A stretch of DNA of 60,000 bases from Owenia fusiformis (Eukaryota; Annelida; Polychaeta; Sabellida; Oweniidae). The stretch spans positions 24,590,740-24,650,739 of the forward strand of contig CAIIXF020000009.1 of the NCBI GenBank assembly GCA_903813345.2, given 5' to 3'. The translations under genes and the position numbers were made by a program. Shown one piece after another: positions 54,601 through 60,000 of this stretch (the stretch's first letter is position 1; every line of letters begins with the position of its first letter). The notes under the pieces are model-generated. The model did not search any database. It was not told the origin of the DNA and worked only from the letters and a program-made list of their open reading frames with translations.

Positions 54601-56300
54601 CAATGGTGCGATTCTGTTTACCATGCAGAAAATCAAACCAGTTTGCAACTGATCACTCTTCTTAAAGAAAGGTGACAGAGAAACAGATGAAAATACATTT
54701 AAAAATACCAATGAAAGAGGACTGACCATTCGACCATTCTGGACAACAAGACTTTCAGCATAGATAGATTTCAGCTGGTTCTTTAATTTTGAAAGAGACG
54801 GGGCTCGGTTTCAAGCGGGTGGAACGATTCCCATGCGCAGAAAAATCATTTTTTGTATCAAATTACTGACTGTTTTCATGAACTATTGTTCTCATATATC
54901 TGACCAAAAATTATACATTTATTGTTCACGTGAGACTATGCTGAGTTATAGATATGTCTGGTTTTGATCGGGTCGGATTTGAAACATCTTAGCTTTGAAG
55001 TGCACCAGACACACCTAAAATAATCGCAATTGATAGCTTCACACTTTGTAATTCCAAGGAGTCGGAATGACAGCATAAAATTACTTAGGCCGGGAAAATA
55101 GAATTGATGTATTATTATAGAGGTACACGTATAATAGATGTATACCAGCATTAACATTCAATAACATTTTCCGTAACAGCCATCTGTGGAATTGAATTCA
55201 ATGAGAGCCCTCTGTACGTAGAATTCTTTAAATTCTTTTAAGAACATGTACAACACATTTTAGATAAGTTTGATTGGACACTTAATGCCGAAGTGTCAAA
55301 TAACACTGTTGTATGTATTCAATGCGTTTCCCTATCCCCAAAATCAATATATTTTGATTAATAAAAACTTAAATATGTCCTTAGCACGAATGTAGCTTTT
55401 CTTGATAAAATAGGAATTTTCAGTTTGTTTCATGTTCCGTTTGACATGTATATCATGTTTATCATGTATGATGTACCATGGTATGTGTAAGAAGCAAAAA
55501 AATGTTCCGTTTGATTAAGCAAGGGAAATATAGTCTCAGCTGGTCCTGATTCTGATTCTGATTCTTGTCAAAGTAGTTTAGAAGATTTTGATTCTATAGA
55601 GGCTCTAAATAAAACCCCAACAGGCTCGGATGTGATTAAATCCGAAAATGAAGTCTTGCAGATAATTTATGATTGTTATTTATTTATATTAGGCTGATTC
55701 TTATTCCCTTTGAAAGAGCCATTGTTCTATTAATGAAAAAGCTTATACCAAGAGACCTTTAGCATACTTTACCAATGTAGCTTGCTCTTTGCCAAATGAC
55801 TGTTAATAACCAATGTAGGCTTGTTTAATAGGGTTCTATAAGTTGCCATAGGTTGGGTTCAAATTAGAAAAATAAAACAATAGAAATACAGAGTAATTTT
55901 ATCAGGGCCGATATAGTACATGTAGTAAGGGTAAAAGTTAAGCATCTTGACTCGAAACTAAGTTAGCATTCACGAATTCAACTGCCTGCTGACGGATTAA
56001 CCCACTATTTCATGGTCAATTCATTTAGATAATAGACCTGCCTGCAACTGCCGGCTGTTGGCTACACGGTTGATGATAGCAAGTGTAATCATAGTTTATA
56101 TGTATAAGGGTCAGCTCCAGGTTCCAATTATTTATTTTTCTTATTCGTGAACTAATTACATGATTTGAAATATAAAATTAATAGAAGAAACGTCTTGGGC
56201 GCCATACATTATCAAAGTGCATTTTCTAGACCAAGGTATAAGGTTTGATAAAAAATATATATAGTAGTATAACTAATTGACTAAAGGGATATGCAATCAT
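54601..56300. other. No gene recognised
   Basis: AT-rich sequence with a short GATTCT microsatellite near 55546-55565 and a single arm of the 13.4-kb MITE family near 55990-56035. No exon found on either strand. Confidence 0.45.
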
Positions 56301-56339
56301 TTTATTTACATTAACAAACAAAAAACAAAAAAACAAATA

Positions 56340-56405
56340 CTCTTGTCTGGATTTGAAACCGGTCCGACTGACTAAACGCAAGCTTCCTAACCACTACACT
56401 GGCAC
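56340..56405 (-). mobile_element. tRNA-derived SINE head or tRNA relic
   Basis: On the - strand GTGTAGTGGTTAGG fits an A box and GGTTTCAAATCCAG a B box, spaced as in a tRNA. T-runs right after it could end RNA polymerase III transcription. The acceptor and T stems do not pair well, so it is not a functional tRNA. Confidence 0.5.
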
Positions 56406-56984
56406 ATAACTGACAATGTCAAACGAAAGCCGATCTCTGGCCGGGTGATAAACATATTCTCATTATTATCATTAAAAGGAATAGCTACTCTAAAGAGAAT
56501 GAAGTGACTTGATCTCATTGATATACTAAAAGACATCACAGTGTATAAGCTTCCTTAATTAAAGGGACCCAAAGGATAGAGATTTTAAAGTAGTCATCTA
56601 ATTACCGCCGTGAAGTGGAATATGTCGTTAAACGCAGGAAACATTTATTACTTTTATATTCGAAATATGTCAAAACATAATGGCCATAATAGCTGCATTC
56701 TTTTAAAACTATGCACTTTATTCTTGAATATGTTATGCAACTTTAATAAATCTGATGTTATCTCTGGAAGGCTTCCTCTGTAGCTACTATTCAAACTATA
56801 CCTAATTACTTAACAGTCTTTAGGTTGGCACTAATATCTACGATGCCCTAGCAGTTAAGAATTATAGATGGACCAAGGGCGTTACAATACCCGGGAATTA
56901 ATTGGTTCGTGCAGTACATGTTTGTGATAGCGCCCTCTGCAGGCCACTGCGCTTATTAAGCTGTAATGAGATTACTCCACAGAT

Positions 56985-57085
56985 GTCGCTTTTGAAAAAG
57001 TAGAAAAGGTCGCTGTTGAAAAGGTAGAAAAGGTAGAAGAAAGTAGAAAAGGTCGCTGTTGAAAAGGTAGAAAAGGTAGAAGGAC
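56985..57085. repeat. Tandem repeat of AAAAGGTAGAA-type units
   Basis: GTAGAAAAGGTCGCTGTTGA is repeated in direct orientation, separated by extra AAAGGTAGAA copies. A chance frame on the other strand reads through it. Confidence 0.85.
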
Positions 57086-60000
57086 AAATAATCGATGTTT
57101 AAAATCACCAGTGAAAATGTACAGACTTTACATTTTATTTTGTTTATCTCTTGTGTATATAATTTCATAAAAATTATTACGAAATTATTTGGTTCACTAC
57201 AAATATTTGACTTTTTGTGACGGTGGTCTAGAGTTTGAAATCTGTTGAAAAGTGCTGAAAATTCGAATAGATGGCGGCAAAAGTGGTCAGATCTTTTGAT
57301 TTTGGTGGCTCTTTTTCTAGAGACATTTCGACTTCAAATGGGGTCATATGGAGCTATAACGTGGTATATGTGGTTTGGTAACTGAAATCTTCGTTTTTTC
57401 ATAATTGATCCGAAGATTTGCATGTTTTTCAATTGAATTGTATGGGGCCATTTAATAGTGGAGTTATCCCATATCCATATTGGATAATCACATTTATGCG
57501 TGCGCGCGCAGCTCATCCACTAAACGAAACGCCACTTCCCGCTGAAATCACCGGGTATTCATTTTTCCCTTGGATGGACGTCGCGAGTGTTCACATTAAA
57601 ATCTCACTTCCTCAATGAATTATTCACATTAGGAAGTTTCGAATTCACTTATCCTGTTGTCACCTCAAGCTTTTGGTATTCACAAGAGGGGGAGAAACCC
57701 CAAGGTTCAAAGATGACATACGCTTATAATGTAAATCTGTATTGAGATGGCATCGTCGCTGATTGGTTTAGCGAGTCGAGCGTTGGTTGGTTTAAAACTA
57801 GGTCAATTGGAAAACTTTGAAAACCAAGATGGAGGGAAGCATAAATATACGTACTTCCGGGAAAGGAGGTGCGCGAATGAGGAAATCGTATGTCATCAAT
57901 TGAACCAATGGGTTTTCCCTCCTCTTGGTATTCACTCATAACATGAAAGACGTATTTTAAGTAAGACGTATTGTACATACGGGTCTCTGGGGGAAAGATG
58001 GCAATCCCCGTCTAACAGATAACTGTGCCACTGGGTCAATTTATGATTTTTATTTTCATTATTACACCTCAACTAAAACACAATAAGCTTTTTATCGTTT
58101 TGGATTTTATGTTGTACTATTGTAACAACATATTGAGATGATGAAAAGACCTGACGTTACTGCTACTTTAAAGATATGAGTTAGTGGATTGATTAGCGAG
58201 TCGGTGACTTGCAAGTTCCTTCAACCAAAACCAAAAAACGACTTGGCCACAATTAAGTTTTCCCACATGGACGCAATTTTATTTTGGATTAGCATGGGAT
58301 GAGGTTTTCAAAGCGAATCTAGCGAAATTGATGAATCTTGAAAAATTAAGGGAATAAAATACATCAACAGGCGCAATTAATCTACGATGTATAATTGTAT
58401 TTTAAAGAGGATATGAAGTACATAAACCTATTCATCTGTGAATCTGTGAACCTTCCAATGTAAACACAGTTTGTTATCGTTCTCTTCTAAACACCCAATG
58501 AATCAACGGAAGTATGTGGATGAATGATTGGAGCTGATATCACAACCTAATCGAAGAATTATCAAGTATGCTGAATTAGGATGTTCGAAAATAAACATGG
58601 CGCGATCATAACACTTCAATATGAATTTATTTGATCTGAGATAACCAAACCACATATTGGCTTTGTGAAACACTTTCCTGATATATCTTATGCCGGTTAT
58701 GTCTTTAACGCTGCTCTGGCTGGCCTGTATTATTTACCACATAGATACCGTTATCGCCTGCGAGGATATTATTTCAAAATATTTTTTCTTAATATAAAGG
58801 TGATATGGACATCAGCTATCTTCAGTCCACGCCATATTGATTCCAAAAGGTTTCAGTTGACTTGCTCAAGCCGCAGTGAGCCAACGCTAATATTAATAGT
58901 CCCCTAGCCCGTGTAGGTGCACTTAGGTAAATTAGTGAAGGGATCTACACTATCCCGGCGATAAGACTAAAATGAATGAGAATATATTCACGTCTGGTAT
59001 TTCTCATTGATATCTCATCATAACGACGAGGAATTATAATTTATCTACAAATGGAAATAACACACTTATGGAACAAATTATACAGCAATCATTCTCACTT
59101 TAGAGTATACGTTAGTGTAAAGCAATCAAATGATCAAATATATGGACGTTTACCTTACAACATGCTACTCGAGACTAATTCAAAATTTGAACGACCTGTC
59201 TGCCTAACCACTTTTTATGAGAAAAAACTCGTTGTGAAAATGATTAAATCAATTGTGATGGAAATTTGACTAATCTATCAGTGCGAAAAATCAAATAAAT
59301 AGTTAATATGTACATTGCAATTGTTCTTTTCAAGAGTAATAGCATCGAGTGTTTTATTAAAGATATATATTGTAACATGTAGCAGATGATCAGGTGCTAT
59401 AGTAACATATGTATTGTACAAACAATTACAAATTCTCACATGTTTATATCTATCGACTTTAGGAGTTAAGATAGATGAATGCAATTATGATAAACTCATA
59501 TTAAAATTATTCATTTTCATATTTTATGAAGATACAAGTACAACATGAAGAAAGCAACGTTTACAAAAAATGTAAAATGAATTGGATGTCGAGTGTTGTA
59601 TTACAAGCTCTAAATGATGAAATTGAAAGCACTGACGTAAAATATAGAATTGACTAAAATTCCCACATCCAACAGCACGTTTGGGTGCTCAATAATCAAT
59701 GTATCCATCCAAATACTTCTCAGAATTGTTGGAAATATTTCAACTTTTATAGTAATGTTTATTTATTATACAGAACTGAGATGAAAATGTACTTTTCCAT
59801 TATTAAGAGTGAGTTAACCCACATCAACCTATTGACCGATCAACTTGGGCGTGAGTCGTGAATGAAAAAGAACACCGACAAATAATAAATTGTACCATTA
59901 TATCGTGCAATTCCATTATACAGCCTTTTGCAACAAATAAAATATTAGCGATGCGTTAATCAAGTGGGACAAATAAAATTGGAAATGAGAAATATTGTTT
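57086..60000. other. No feature recognised
   Basis: Short frames occur at 57418-57618, 58665-58907 and 59051-59269 but none has splice context, conserved motifs or support from a neighbour. The region may be intron or upstream sequence of the receptor gene. Confidence 0.4.

Noticed and set aside
56340-56405. Functional tRNA gene
   Set aside because: A and B boxes are present but acceptor and T stems do not pair; better read as a SINE head or relic.

Overview
The window looks like nuclear DNA of an invertebrate animal, probably a marine bilaterian. It is AT-rich. Its genes have many small exons with GT..AG junctions, and it carries a Tx1/L1-type LINE and many short inverted-repeat elements. 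The species cannot be told from the sequence. There are no bacterial operons, CRISPR arrays or phage genes. Single reading frames say little here, so I built genes by joining exons at splice sites and checking that reading phase is kept.

Host genes: (1) On the + strand at 1291-8072, the last ten exons of a cGMP-dependent protein kinase (PRKG1-like), from the end of the second cyclic-nucleotide domain to the stop. (2) On the - strand at 14732-11411, a complete six-exon gene for a secreted ferritin-like protein. Most ferroxidase ligands are replaced and a long C-terminal extension is added; one exon is only 15 nt. (3) On the - strand at 30853-30354, the last two exons of an unrecognised gene ending in a hydrophobic segment. 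(4) On the - strand at 44697-41892, the last two exons of a rhodopsin-family neuropeptide receptor (TM6, TM7 and cytoplasmic tail). These genes show no sign of working together; they are separate loci among transposons.

Mobile DNA fills most of the rest. From 17.1 to 24.8 kb two TA-flanked palindromic elements (about 4.0 and 3.6 kb) lie 38 bp apart, and the second carries two adjoining TTAA-flanked elements. A 684-bp GC-rich element with near-perfect ends lies at 28.4-29.0 kb. A long-terminal-inverted-repeat family with one complete copy (29.25-30.12 kb) has partial copies at 16.2, 25.1 and 34.8 kb. A dead Tx1/L1-type LINE occupies about 35.7-40.6 kb on the - strand. At 47.2-54.05 kb a second copy of the 1-kb TTAA element is split by a 5.9-kb insertion flanked by AATT. 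That insertion contains a triplicated segment with an exon-like reading frame, a short MITE and an L1 reverse-transcriptase relic.

Most promising for a second look: the ferritin-like protein, the nested insertion history at 47-54 kb, which can be read from empty sites inside the window, the two large palindromic elements, the GC-rich element, and a perfect 70-bp palindrome whose 54-bp loop duplicates sequence about 545 bp away.
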